From Plectosphaerella cucumerina (taxonomy: Eukaryota > Ascomycota > Sordariomycetes > Glomerellales > Plectosphaerellaceae): a stretch of DNA of 64,000 bases. The position numbers and the translations under genes were made by a program. Position 1 is the first letter of the stretch, and each line of letters begins with the position of its first letter. Of this stretch, positions 10,632 through 22,422 are shown one piece after another. The stretch spans positions 4,154,001 through 4,218,000 of the forward strand of contig JAGPXD010000002.1 in assembly GCA_020746995.1 (NCBI GenBank), written 5' to 3'. The notes beneath the pieces were generated by a model. That model ran no database searches, was not told the DNA's origin, and saw nothing but the letters and a program-made list of their open reading frames with translations.

Positions 10632-13600
10632 ATGGATGAGACCCCCGGCCCGCAGCCGTCAACCGCAGCTGACGTCGACATGTCCTCCGCCAGCAACTAC
10701 GCCTCAATGCTCGCCAGCCATCTCCTCGGCGCCGTCGAGACCATCTCGAGGACAAACTCCCCCGGACCTCCATACTCGAAGGCCGACGACGACGACAAGA
10801 GGCGCTACCGACCCCGCACCTTTAGCTACTTCGACCACCTCCCCTATGCCGTCGAGTCGGAAAAGGAGCGGGACGAGGCTCTGGCGGGTATTCTCAAGCA
10901 CCTCTTCATCGCCATCAAGGCTGAGGATTTCTCGTCCGGCGCACAGCACTGGACCCGCGAGCTGTCGGGATGGCTCAACCTCAAGTTCGAAATGACTAGG
11001 GAGCTGCGTTCTACCTTGGCCAGGCTATTCTACCACCTCTGCCTGGCGCCCGGCCTGGAGCCCGGCTCAGCAGATCGCTTCCTCAAGATGCTGGTTTTGC
11101 TGACCAGGTACGTTCTGCATCCCACTTTCCTCCTACTAGGCAATTGACTGACCCCGCGCCTCGACAGAAAATTCCACTACCTCAAGCCCGTCGACGATCT
11201 GATACTCGACTGGCGGCCTCTGTGGCGGGAAGTCAAGGCCCTCGTCCTCCCTGGCGAGGTCGCAGCGCACCAGAGCAGTCGTAGAAAGTCGCACAAGCAG
11301 CTTTGGAAGTTGTGTCTCCATGCCCAGACCTTCTTCGACCCCAAGGATCGAAGGGAGATGCTCGAGGAGTTCTTGCCATACTTCAGCACGTCCGACCTCC
11401 AGGACGCATACATCGTCATGGGCATCGTCAACGCCCTGTTGCCTACGACCCCGGCGCCAGAATCTTCACCCGAGTCGCTACCCCAAGACTTCATGCCCAC
11501 CGTGTTCCACATGTGGTCGCTCGTTGCAAGGTCCAAAACCTTTGACATCTTCCTGATAGATCTCTCCTCCAGGCTCGCCAGGGACATGCTTCACGCAGAG
11601 CACGTGCCCTTTGATGCGCATGGAATCTTCACACGGGAGCAGGCCGACGAGCTTTTCACCGCCATCCTTCGCCTGACTGAGATTCCTGTTGGCCAAGCTA
11701 ACTCGCCATACTCCAGTGTTGACTATCACTCGGGCCTTGGACTCTACCTGGAGAAGGACAAGAAGAAGTACCCCACAGCTTACCTTATCGCCAGGCTGCT
11801 GGTGTACTCGCTGTCCCCTCAATGTCTCGAGAGCGAGGTCTCCATCTTGACACGTCTCGAGGGCCTGTTGGAGGCCGTCGATACTTTCTACCACCCGTCT
11901 AACGCCGGTAGCTGGACCTCGTTCCTTGGCCAGTTCACTCTCTACCTTACTGATATTTTCGTGTCTCGATGGAACCGCGAGAATAGCGGCGAGCTGGAGG
12001 TGCCGGATGACCGCAGGGTCACCCCTGAGCTGAAGAAGCGTTTCGTCCTTGCTCTCCGCGACGTCACCTTTGTTGGTCTCTTCTCCAAGAGCAGCCGCGT
12101 CGCTCACCTCTACTACAGTGCCCTCCAGGGCCTGGCTTATCTAGAGCCGAACCTGATTCTCCCTGGTGCGCTGCAGCGCTTCTACCCCAGTTTGCAGGGG
12201 CTGGTCGAGGTGCATCGCACGACGTCGTCTCTGAACGGCCTTCAGATGCTGGCCAACACAATGTCGAAGCAGAAGGGCTTCCGGTGCCATATCACCGCTC
12301 TGCTGGCCCTTGCTCTTCCCGGCATCGACGCCAATGATCTGGGAAAGACGCAACACACCCTCAACTTCATCCAGAGCGTCGCTTACAGCATCCCGATGGT
12401 CCCCCTGAAGAAGGAGGGCAGCGAGATCTACGACACCCACCTGGCCGAGAACTGGGTGCAGGGCGAGATGGAGCGCATGGAGCACGAGGGCCAGGACACC
12501 GAGATCGACTATGATCAGCTTGACGACGAGGATGAGGCGAACATTCTCCGTTCCTCCACCATGGGCATGGGCGAATTTGTCTTGGCTCTCCTTGGGAAGG
12601 TGTTCACCCTGTTGGAGAACTTGCCCGACGCATCCCAATTGCGCGGCAGCACGCCTGAAGACAACGTCATCAACGCTTTGCCGGCTGCGCTATCCCCGTT
12701 GTTCGCGTCACTGTCGCCGGAGCTCTTCGATCAGGTGCTGGAGAAGCTTGCCGCTTTCGTGTCGACCCATGTCGTTCACCAGGCTCGGGATGCCATGGCC
12801 TGGATCCTGAACGCGCTCTGCAAGGTCAACCCCGAGAAGACCCTGAAGGTTTTCATCCCCATGCTCATCGCCAACATCCGAAATGAGATCGACTACAACG
12901 ATGCCGCCTCCGACAGGAGCAGCGGTACAGACTATCTGCCCCGCGATCGTGCCTTTGTCTGGCACGTCAGCATGTTGGGCATGGTCGTCGTCCACGTTGG
13001 CCGCGAGGTACTCAAGTATAAGGAGGAACTCAGCTCCATTGCTCAGTACATGCAGGAGAAGTGCCGCGGTCTGCCTACGATTCACATTTCCAACTTCATC
13101 CATCACCTCCTTCTCAATCTCACCCACACATACCCCATCGACAGTGGTCTTTACCAGCCAGACATCATCAAGCGTGGCCTGGACGTTGACGACTGGGGCA
13201 AGACCACAAAGCCCTCAGAGTTGTCCATCCGATGGCACCGCCCTACTCCTCCTGAGATTGACTTTGCCGTGGAACTCTTCGACGCCCAGACCAAAGGAGC
13301 GGCCGAGAAGTTAGATCTTCTCACGAGCGACAAGTCTCCCGTTCCCCGGACGGGAAAGAATAAGGAGTGGTCCGACGAAGTCTCGCGTCTTCTGTCACAG
13401 ATCCGTCTCGTTATCTCCGGCATGGCTACTCTGTTCGACACGAAGCGCGCCTCGGGTGATGGCGAGGTCAACCGCGAGGAGGAGGCCGACGAGAAGCCAG
13501 ACCACGACGAGGATGGTGATGTCGAAATGGACGACGACAAGGAAGGAAACCCGCTTGCAGAGGCTGCCGAGGATGACGACACGCGGCCGCAATACCGCTA

Positions 13601-16600
13601 CCAGGCCGGCTACCTACTCACAGAGAAGGACTCTGCCTACCGTCGTATCCACGAGCTGCGCGAGGACCTTGGCAGACTGCTGTCGCGGACGCACAAGTTC
13701 CTCAATGCCAACGTCGAGGATGATGTGCCGTGCTACACAGCCCTCTACGCCGCCTACCGCACCTGGATCACCGACGTCGGTATTGAGCGCTCGGCCCATC
13801 CTCTGGAGAGGCACCTTCGCCTCTACAAGTCGGACATTTCGGCTTTCAAGATCAGCGGCCTGCGCAAGGTGTACCCGCGACCCCTGCTTATCAAGCGTGC
13901 GGACGCATACCAGCTGCTGAGGGTCAAGCACAACGCGTCGGCGCGCCAGAAGAGCCAGCTCGACACACAGCTGCTTCTCGACCTGGCGGAGTCGTGCACG
14001 TCTCTATACGCTGACGTACGTCGGGTTGCCCAGAGTTCGCTCGAGTCGTCTCTGAAGGCCCTCATTGGAGGTCGCCCAGCCGTGATTCCTGTCATCATCG
14101 AGAAATTCAGGGCGTCGCTCGAGTCCGTGGACCACGATCGGATCAAGGGCTCCATGTACACCCTCTTCTTCACCAGTCTCCTCAAGACGATCGTGAAGGA
14201 CTGGCGTTTCGCCCCTGATGCGCTGCGTCTGTACATGAAGGCCGGCCTCATCGACAAGACGAGCATCCAGAACTTGGCGTCCAGCGCCATCTACCAAATG
14301 CTCGACTTTGGCAAACCTTTTGAGCGCATGGTCATTGTTGATCAGGATCTGGTCGACCGCATCAAGCCCGAGGCCGATGTCTCAAAGGCAATCGATTCAA
14401 GGCACGCCTTTGTCCTCAGCCGTCGCGAGAAGGTCGAGAGCAAGAAGGCCGCGCTGGGCCTCGAGCTCGTCGAACACGCCAAGGGAGCACACTGGAAGAT
14501 CGCTGGGCGTTGTGTGATATTCTCCATCAACCTCAGCCTCCGTTTCAGCACCCTGGCCCCTCTGGAGCTGGTCGACCTCATTACCAAGGGGGCCATCGAC
14601 ACCCACCCGGGCCTGCGGGTCAACTACATGTCCGCATTCACCACGCTGTTTGAGGCCATCGACATCCGCGCGGCATACGACCACAGCTACGAAAAGTACC
14701 TGCTGGAGAACGAGAAGAACCGCAACAAGATCACGGTCGATGTCACCAATGGCGACGCCGAGTTCACCCGCAACTTCCTTGAGTCCTTCGACCACCCCGA
14801 AGGTGCCGAGTACATGGTTAACACCCATCATCCCGGCTGGCTCGTCTGGGGCAAGAGCTTCCTGGCGTCTCGCTCCAAGCCGAAGCCGTTCTTGGAGTAT
14901 GACGAGGTAGAGACGGCCATGCGCGATCACATTGGTGGCCTTCTCACACGGGAATGGGTCAAGACCTGCTTCGACTATCTCAAGCAGGAGCCGCGCGACT
15001 CGAGCGCGGACAGATTCCGAATGACCAACGCCTTCATGTTGATGCACGTCTTCGACCTCATGCACTATGGGCGCACTGCGGTCAAGCTGCAGGACATCCA
15101 GGAACTGGTCAAGGATATCTACGGCGATGGTAGCGACAAGCACCAGCACCGAGCTACCGCCGAGATTCTCGGATCGCTGCTGGCGGGTTCGTCCGATGAC
15201 CCGCCCGAGTATCGGAATCAGGTATGGAGCTTCGCGGCGCCCATGGTGCTGAAGATCATCGGCGAGGACCTCACGCCGGAGAACTTGCAGTACTGGGGCA
15301 CGTGTCTTCACTTCATTATCGGTGTTAAGGATCCCCGCCGGTCGCACGAGCTATTGGAGCACCTTTGCTCGTTCCGGCTCGACATGACCTCCAATGCCGC
15401 GTTCAAGGAGGCGTCCAAGATCCAGCTGCTGGAGACAGCCGTTTCGGATCTTGGCTGGCACTTCCGCCATGAGGAGCCGATCCTCAAGGACTTCCTTGCG
15501 CACATCGATCACCCGTACAAGACGGTTCGCGAGTCGATGGGTAGGGTCATCGCCAGCATTTACCGTACCAGGTACCACGAGTCGTTTGAGAGCGTCGGCA
15601 AACTCCTCCAGGCCAACAAGGAGGCCTCATCCATCGGCATTCGGCCATACAAGCCCACCAAGGAGTTCACCGAGACGATCCTCGAGGTATTTGGGAGGAT
15701 CGAGAAGTGGCGCCACGAGCGCCAGCCTGGTCAGAACACGCCATCATCCTATACGGCAGGATCGAAGACGGTGCTCATCTGGCTGGACTCGACCCTCATG
15801 CAGCAGGATTGCACACAGCTGGTGCAGTTCTTCCCGGATCCGTTTATGGAGCAGCTCCTGCACATGATGGACGTGAAGGAGGACCCGGAACTGATGAAGC
15901 TCGCGTATCACGTGTATCGTCATCTGCCCAACATCCCCTTCCGCGCCGGCGAGGATGACGCTTTCATCGATGCTCTCATCCGCATTGGCAGGACCTCGCC
16001 CAGTTGGCACCAGAGGCTGCGTGCGCTTGTCAATATGCAGGTCATCTACTTCCGCAGGCTCTTCCTGACAACGAGCGAGCAGCGAGGCAAGCTGTTTGAC
16101 GCCGTCAGCGAGATGCTGTCAGACCCTCAGCTTGAGGTGCGCACCTGCGCGTCCAACACTCTGGCGGGCATGGTCCGTTGCTCGCCCCAGCGCATCCGCG
16201 GACCGACCATCGACATTCTCAAGGACCGTTTCGAGGAGCAGCTCCGACGCAACCCGATGCCGAAGAAGAAGCTGCCGGGTACCGAAACGCCTGTTAACAT
16301 GCAGCAGCAGGTGACTCGGCGTCACGCGGCTGTGCTGGGTCTCGGCGCCCTCGTCGAGGCATTCCCGTACGCGTCGCCGCCGCCCAAGTGGATGCCGGCC
16401 GTGCTGGCCACCCTCGCCAACAGGGCCGCTAGCGACCCTGGCATCGTCGGCAAGGCGACTAAATCGATCCTGTCCGACTTCAAGAAGACACGGCAGGACA
16501 GCTGGACCGTGGACAAGAAGGTAAGCATCCCTCGGAGCTATGATCTGTCGTTCGACATGACTAACGAGAAGCAGTACTTTGAGCCTGATCAGCTGGACGC

Positions 16601-16637
16601 GCTGGAGGGCGTACTCTGGAAGAGCTACTTTGCATGA
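10632..16637 (+). CDS. BLM10: Proteasome activator BLM10/PA200
   Basis: A HEAT-like repeat protein that caps the 20S proteasome in nucleus and cytosol. The model has three exons: 10632-11107, 11168-16520 and 16575-16637, giving about 1963 aa (yeast Blm10 is 2143, human PA200 is 1843). Intron 1 (60 nt, GTACGT...CAG) joins codon AG|A. Intron 2 (54 nt, GTAAGC, TGACTAAC branch, GCAG) is a multiple of three and has no stop, so the frame reads through it. Splicing is preferred because all three signals are strong. The start CGCCATGG precedes an acidic, Ser-rich leader. N-terminal text such as SYFDHLPYAVESEKERDEAL and the central acidic tract (near residue 850) fit the family. The protein ends SYFA, where the family normally has SYYA. 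That is a variant of the HbYX tail that docks into the alpha ring and opens its gate. Confidence 0.93.
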
Positions 16638-17020
16638 GGAAGCATGGCATATGGAAGCGGGCAAGGGATACAGGACGGAACGGTAGAGGAGCCCTGGTTG
16701 GTTATCGCACCACCGCGGAATGACTTTCGGAACGAATAGAGTGTATGAGTACTTATGAAGCTGTGTTATGAAGGACAGCACGAGCTAGTCATCATGTCTA
16801 GCTTTTGGCCCCGTTTCGGATGTCGTATTTCATGCTAAGCCTTTGTTGTGAGGCGCAAAGCATGCGCGTCTTATGCAGGCAAGTGTTCCTCGGTTGGGAG
16901 TTTTGCCCCGCTCGGCAGTGCACCAAGCAATTCATTGGTGTCCACCGCCAGGTCTGTTTTGGAGATTCATCTCGACATCAACTTCATTTTCTCGAGGACC
17001 ATCACCGCACACCATCCGCT
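16638..17020. other. Intergenic region between BLM10 and the F-box-like gene
   Basis: A short spacer holding the BLM10 3' end and the next promoter. Nothing else is seen. Confidence 0.5.
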
Positions 17021-18616
17021 ATGGAGCCATCTATCGAGCTCGGCACTTCTCGCTGTCTCGGCCGTTTCGGACGGCTCCCAAGCGATGTTCGCCGTCGTAT
17101 CTACACGCTCTTGGGCCTCCCAAAACAGGGCCTCCCAAAACACGCCCTCTTCTCCCTCGACGCACGAAGCCTGGGTCTTGCGGTCCGCCTGCCGGTCCAC
17201 GTCCGCAAGTACTTCGCCACGAACTTGGACGAACCCGTTGACGGCATCAACGAGTCTTTTCAACCTCTTGTCCATCTGATGCTGACTTGCCGCGAAATGT
17301 ACAACGAAATATCGGCCATGCTCTACGCCGAGAACAAGTTCATCGTCCAGGACCATCGGGCTCTGAGGAAGCTACGGCCGTCTACGCTAGGACATCTGAC
17401 GCAGCTTTGCGTTTTACTGCATTCTACGAAGATGCTATCCAGGGATCTCTCGCGAACATGCCATTACCCTCAACACGAGCTGCCGCTCGATCCATCTTCG
17501 ACTGAAGGACAGGCTCTCCTCGCCGAATGGAAGGAGACGGTGCGATTTCTCGCAGCACATGTTCTCCCCGGCCGTCTTGACCTGGAGCTGGTCTGCGAAA
17601 TCGCAAACCATCAATACAAGGCGATACCCGGGCACGCAGACCTCGTTGCGCATGCGCTCAGAGACCTGCCCCCGTTGGCAGCCTTCCACCTCCGTCTTGG
17701 GGGATGGTGCAACGACAAGCTCTCCAGCGAAGCGCGGCTTTTGGCCACGAAGCACCTTGCGGTGAAGCCCGACCCTACGCCCTTTCGCTTCATGGACTTG
17801 CCCCAAGAACTGCGCCTTCACATCCTCCGCTACACAGACCTGGTAACGCCCAGAAAGTCCGTAACGTGGGACCTGGCCCACGGATATCGCCTCTCCATCG
17901 ACATGTTCTCGCACTTCGCGCAACCGCCGAATATACCGTGTCTCGTGGAGAGCGGGAACGGGTGTTTCTGCCGACGAGTCCACGCGGTGTGGTCGCCGCG
18001 GTGTGGGTGTTGGGAGAATCCGGCGTCGTTGTTCCTCGTGAGCAGACAGATGACGGAGGATGCGCGGGTCGTTTTCTACGGAGAGAACGTTATCGACCTT
18101 GCGGCGAATAACGCGGAGGAGAGGTCAGGGGAGTACACGGCGACAACGTTCTTTGGTCGAGTGCTTTGCCCGGAGACGGTGCGGCATCTGAGGGATTTGA
18201 AGATCGCTTCTTTCAACTGCAATGATGAGAAGGGGGGAGAGACGGCATCGGTTGAGGGATGGAGGAGGGTGAGGGATGAGTTGGTGCGCAGCGGGGAGCT
18301 TCGTCTTCGACGTTTGACGATCCAGAGCCACAGAGAGGACTTGCCGGGGTATAACACCCTGATAGAGCCCGAGACGTCGGCGCGTGGTTTTGCAGCGGCT
18401 AGGCAGCTCATACACAGATACATCTGGCCGTTGTCTAGAGACGGGGTCAGGCCGTTTGGAACGAGGTATCTTGGGGTAGAGATGAGAAGGGGGTCTTTTG
18501 AATTGGAATACATGGCAGAGGAGGTGGATGGTGCCGGGTCAAGCGATGGTCCTTCCTTGGTCAGGGAAAAATGGACGGGCCCTATTGCCGATTATTGCTG
18601 TGGGTACGGAGCATAG
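17021..18616 (+). CDS. F-box-like fungal protein
   Basis: A single-exon protein of 531 aa. It has two copies of the short leucine-rich motif that opens fungal F-box-like domains: FGRLPSDVRRRIYTLLGL near residue 10 and FMDLPQELRLHILRYTDL near residue 255. Each is followed by text about scanning for enlarged residues, including CREMYNEISAMLYAENKF and FLVSRQMTEDARVVFYGENV, the common continuation in this expanded fungal family. Such proteins may recruit substrates to SCF ubiquitin ligases, but many members lack proof of Skp1 binding. An in-frame Met lies upstream at 16805. The start at 17021 is preferred because residues before it are unlike the family and its context (GCTATGG) is acceptable. 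The two motifs suggest an internal duplication. The next gene, on the same strand, is a HET gene. Confidence 0.75.
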   Translation: MEPSIELGTSRCLGRFGRLPSDVRRRIYTLLGLPKQGLPKHALFSLDARSLGLAVRLPVHVRKYFATNLDEPVDGINESFQPLVHLMLTCREMYNEISAMLYAENKFIVQDHRALRKLRPSTLGHLTQLCVLLHSTKMLSRDLSRTCHYPQHELPLDPSSTEGQALLAEWKETVRFLAAHVLPGRLDLELVCEIANHQYKAIPGHADLVAHALRDLPPLAAFHLRLGGWCNDKLSSEARLLATKHLAVKPDPTPFRFMDLPQELRLHILRYTDLVTPRKSVTWDLAHGYRLSIDMFSHFAQPPNIPCLVESGNGCFCRRVHAVWSPRCGCWENPASLFLVSRQMTEDARVVFYGENVIDLAANNAEERSGEYTATTFFGRVLCPETVRHLRDLKIASFNCNDEKGGETASVEGWRRVRDELVRSGELRLRRLTIQSHREDLPGYNTLIEPETSARGFAAARQLIHRYIWPLSRDGVRPFGTRYLGVEMRRGSFELEYMAEEVDGAGSSDGPSLVREKWTGPIADYCCGYGA

Positions 18617-18937
18617 TTACTATCCGTAAGGTAGGCGAGCGTGAAGGGGGTGGTAGGTCGATCGGGTGTCACGTGGACTCGGGATGCGGGGTGAAGTATG
18701 AGGGACGTGAAACCTTGAGGGGGGGAACAAAAGGTAACCGTCAATCTGGAGGGGAAGCTAGCGTTCAACATGATCACGGTCTGCTGCGTCGTACCTGTGT
18801 GAGGCCGGGATGTCAAGCTGCATGCACATGCATGCATGAGAGCAACAGACTCCCCACAGTCACATCGCCACTCAGCGAGGAGGGAGGGACCTGCGTGATT
18901 TATCCCTCTCGGCCACAACTCTGTTCGGAGCACGACC
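18617..18937. other. Spacer between the F-box-like and HET genes
   Basis: 321 bases with no gene. It includes an alternating run of CATGCA words near 18821-18838 and presumably the HET gene promoter. Confidence 0.5.
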
Positions 18938-21181
18938 ATGGAAAGACGCTCCCGCGACCCGCATACCTGTTCATTCTGCGCGGACATCAGCATCCTCCTC
19001 CGCTGCGTCGGACACTGCTGGCATTGCTCCACGGACTTTGCGATCAACGACCCGAACAGCGTGGAAGACCTCGAGACTGACGAGCATTGTCCGCGATGCG
19101 GCGACCTCGGCACACGAAGACTCATTGCGCCGCGTGTGAAGCTCCCTCACACTTTTGCAAATGCAGGACTTGCGGCCGCCGGGGGCTGTGAGCTGTGGCA
19201 GCATTGGACAAGAGGGGCAAGATGGCCACAGCTCGACTCGACGTGTTCCCTCGTCATCTACGGAACCGTCACGTCGCCATCACTAAAGAATCCGTGCTCG
19301 AAGCTATTCGTCTACGCATCTTGGGTCGGGGCCCGGGGCGCCTTCGCCCCGACATATGGATGCCTTACAGGATGGGCTGAGACGTCGGACCCTGCGTCTA
19401 GGATCATCGCTTCCCGGCCATACGAGACGGATGTGAATTCGGCTACGTCACAGAAGTTCATCAGGGAATGCCTCGCGACATGTCTTTCGACACATGAGAG
19501 GTGCAGGGCAGGTTCGGCGCCATCGACAGCGGAGCCTGAACTGACCGACCCCAAGGACGTGCCCGCGCGTCTGCTCGACCTGGGCGAGGGAGCCGGCGAC
19601 CCTGAGACCATTTCGTTACTCCTCACAGGCGATGCAGACTCCAGCGCGCGGAACTTGGTATCGACTTTGGGCTTCGCCATATTGTCGTACTGCTGGGGCG
19701 GACCGAACCCGACAGTCCTTACGAGGAGAACCCTCGAATCGTTTCAACGCGGGATTCGCGTCGCATCGCTGCCGGCGTCCATCCGCGACGCCGTAGCTGT
19801 AGCCCGCTCCAGCGGCTGCCGCTTCCTCTGGATCGACGCTTTGTGCATCCTGCAAGACGATGGGCGCGATGAGGCCGATGAGATTGCCAACATGGGCCAG
19901 TACTACGCCGCGGCTCGGCTGACCATCAGCGCAGCATCAGCATCGGCATGTGCCGAGGGATTCTTGGGCCCGAGAGACCCGCCACCGCCGCTATTTGGCC
20001 CCGTCCGCGTACCGCTGCGATTCGCAAACGGCGTCTCAGCCGGTACGGTGCTGCTTTCACTGGTCGAGCAGCCCGAGGCGGCAATGGACGCGGCGGCGAC
20101 GGGTCCTCCGCAGCCCATAGCCCGTCGTGGGTGGACGATGCAGGAGTCGCTGCTGTCGCGGCGCATGCTGGTGTACACGACCAACGTGCTCCATTGGGCA
20201 TGTCTGTCGACGACGGCGTCCAATGGTGGTGAGACGTGCGTGCTTCGAGAAACGCCGACGGAGAATCGTGTGGCACTGGTGCCTGGAATCTACCCTTTCG
20301 CGTGGCTACTCAAGTGGCCGACGGCTGACATCTGGCGCTTCCTCGTCGAGGAGTACACCGGCAGGCTGCTGGGCAAGCCGGAGGACAAGTTGCTCGCCAT
20401 CTCGGGTGCGGCGGAGCGGACGGTCGCTGTGAGTGTCGGGCGCGGCGAGGATCCGGCATATGTAGCTGGGTGCCTGGTACAAAGGTCAAGCCCAGCGTCA
20501 TGGGCATTGGAGCTGCTGTGGGTGCCTGAGAGATGGACAGGCACGACGCGGCCGGAGAAGTACAGGGCGCCATCTTGGTCGTGGGCCTCGGTCGACGGAC
20601 ACTGTCGCTTCGTCAACATACTCAAAGTCGACAAGGCGCGTAGCATGGTCGGACCTACCGCCGAGCTAGAGTCATATGCCCGTGGCAGCGTCGAGTCGAT
20701 CGACCTGCAGTACCCGGACGCGCCCTACGGCGGGGTAAGCGGCGCGGTGCTCAAAGTCCGGGCGCTAACACACCCATTGGCAAATATGGCTGGCGAGCCG
20801 AGCATGGTCGAGATAGTCCTGGACGAAGATGAGTCGGGGATCTCGAGCATCCCGGCCGTGGACGTCAAACAGCCGGCGCCTCGCACGAGGCTGGTGTTGA
20901 GGGGCGACACGGCAAAGGATCATCAGCGCATTGGACAGGCGGCAAAGCGGGGGGCCATGGGGCAGCCTGAGATTCTCCTGGTGTCTCTTGCGAGAGTCCT
21001 TTGGAAGGAACAGCGGGTGAGTGCGAATCTGGTGCGAGGGCTGGTTGTTGAGGCGGTCGAAGGGGGCAAGCATGCGCGGATCGGAACGTTTGCGGCACTT
21101 CGCTGTGGACTGGATCTCGACCCGATGGATGCGAAGCTGAACTGGTTCCTGGGGGATCCTGAGAGCATTCTGCTGGTGTAA
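18938..21181 (+). CDS. HET-domain protein with Cys-rich N-terminus
   Basis: A single-exon protein of 747 aa. The HET domain runs from about residue 248 to 410 and shows its three signature blocks: ILSYCWGG, then ASIRDAVAVARSSGCRFLWI with DALCILQDD, and RRGWTMQES near residue 396. HET domains trigger regulated cell death in heterokaryon incompatibility and related fungal immune responses. Before it, residues 11-55 hold three CxxC pairs (CSFC, CWHC, CPRC) with a further Cys (RC) between the first two, a likely zinc-binding module that is not usual for the family. C-terminal residues about 440-747 include PEKYRAPSWSWASVDG, the normal downstream block of long HET proteins, then an unassigned tail. 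The start ACCATGG is good. The partner or trigger is unknown. Confidence 0.92.
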   Translation: MERRSRDPHTCSFCADISILLRCVGHCWHCSTDFAINDPNSVEDLETDEHCPRCGDLGTRRLIAPRVKLPHTFANAGLAAAGGCELWQHWTRGARWPQLDSTCSLVIYGTVTSPSLKNPCSKLFVYASWVGARGAFAPTYGCLTGWAETSDPASRIIASRPYETDVNSATSQKFIRECLATCLSTHERCRAGSAPSTAEPELTDPKDVPARLLDLGEGAGDPETISLLLTGDADSSARNLVSTLGFAILSYCWGGPNPTVLTRRTLESFQRGIRVASLPASIRDAVAVARSSGCRFLWIDALCILQDDGRDEADEIANMGQYYAAARLTISAASASACAEGFLGPRDPPPPLFGPVRVPLRFANGVSAGTVLLSLVEQPEAAMDAAATGPPQPIARRGWTMQESLLSRRMLVYTTNVLHWACLSTTASNGGETCVLRETPTENRVALVPGIYPFAWLLKWPTADIWRFLVEEYTGRLLGKPEDKLLAISGAAERTVAVSVGRGEDPAYVAGCLVQRSSPASWALELLWVPERWTGTTRPEKYRAPSWSWASVDGHCRFVNILKVDKARSMVGPTAELESYARGSVESIDLQYPDAPYGGVSGAVLKVRALTHPLANMAGEPSMVEIVLDEDESGISSIPAVDVKQPAPRTRLVLRGDTAKDHQRIGQAAKRGAMGQPEILLVSLARVLWKEQRVSANLVRGLVVEAVEGGKHARIGTFAALRCGLDLDPMDAKLNWFLGDPESILLV

Positions 21182-22422
21182 GGATGGAAGTGGATTGTTG
21201 GAGATGTTGGAGTTTGAGGGTTGATGTGGAGGATGAGGCCAAGGCGATATGTGGTCCGTGCATGTCACCAGTTATGTAAGCTGTTTGCTGGGAGTACATC
21301 CCCGGCAAACCGCCTCCAAAGGTTGAACTTGAACATCTACAGTCGCTCTCCATCCTCGATCGCGGAGCGCTGCTTGACTTTGCTCGCACTGACTTGCTCC
21401 GCCATCGACTGTCGCGGCGACTTCATTCTACTCGCTAATGGATTGACTCTAGGTTCGCCACGACTTCGAGATAGCCCGACAAGCTTCCGGCTGCCCATGG
21501 AACACCAATTGTTCGCTACCCAACGCCATGGCCTGCCACCAACGACGTCAACCGGACGCATCACGGAAGCTCCTCCTAGCCCGCTACAACTCTGGAACTA
21601 CGCCGATGGTCCGCATACGACCCGAGCTTCAAACAAATGCGATGATGCTGTGGCAAAGAGGAGTAATGGGCCTGGGCCGAGGCCACTCGTGTTCTTCGCG
21701 TTCAGTCAGACCGGATACTCTGCGGCCTAGACTGAGAGCTCGTCAATCACAAAAGTTGGGTATTGGAGCGGTTCTCTCCCTGGTCTGACGGGCGGTACAC
21801 CATCAGCGGCGCGGGTAGAGGGAGCCAGCGTTTACCTGGTCGCCCGTCCGTCGACACGACAAAGCGGCGACGACATGGCTATTGGCAGCGACAGCCTTTC
21901 CCCTGCGTGATTTTGTTCCTCGCCTGCAACTTTGACTCGACAAGATGCGATACGTTAAGGACCAGCATCGTGCGACATGATGCCGCTATCCTCTGCCTCC
22001 AGTAGAGCGTGTAGAGATACGTAGGACGTAACAGAAGATGGAAGTTGAGGGAGAAGTGACGTGTTGCCACATCTCTATCACGCTCTATCACGGTGCACGC
22101 TGTCTGATGCCTGTCTGTCGGGGCCAGGGTCTGGACAGGGCTTGATATGCTACTGAAGACTTGGTGATGCGGTGAATCTTCATGGCCACAACTTGCAATC
22201 AGTGCCTACCTGGGCCAAGTTGAAGAGCATGCGCTCCCATTCAAAACAGCGATGAGCACAAAATATCTCCTCTAAACATTCTTTCAATAAATGCACATCG
22301 ACCTTTCTGCCGCATTGTCGGTGAAACAGCATGTCAAGTCGAGCGAAATGACATCACCACCAGGACCAGATGGAGCTAGGGTCTGACTTCACTTCTCCAT
22401 CACTGTCAACCTCTCCCAAACA
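21182..22422. other. Intergenic region after the HET gene
   Basis: 1.2 kb without a convincing gene. The longest frames (up to 169 codons) overlap the HET 3' region and lack family resemblance. The right end is A/T-richer and holds the next gene's promoter. Confidence 0.5.

Noticed and set aside
16521..16574. Reading through as 18 extra residues of BLM10
   Set aside because: GTAAGC donor, CTAAC branch and CAG acceptor are all present, and the extra text breaks the usual approach to the C-terminal tail.
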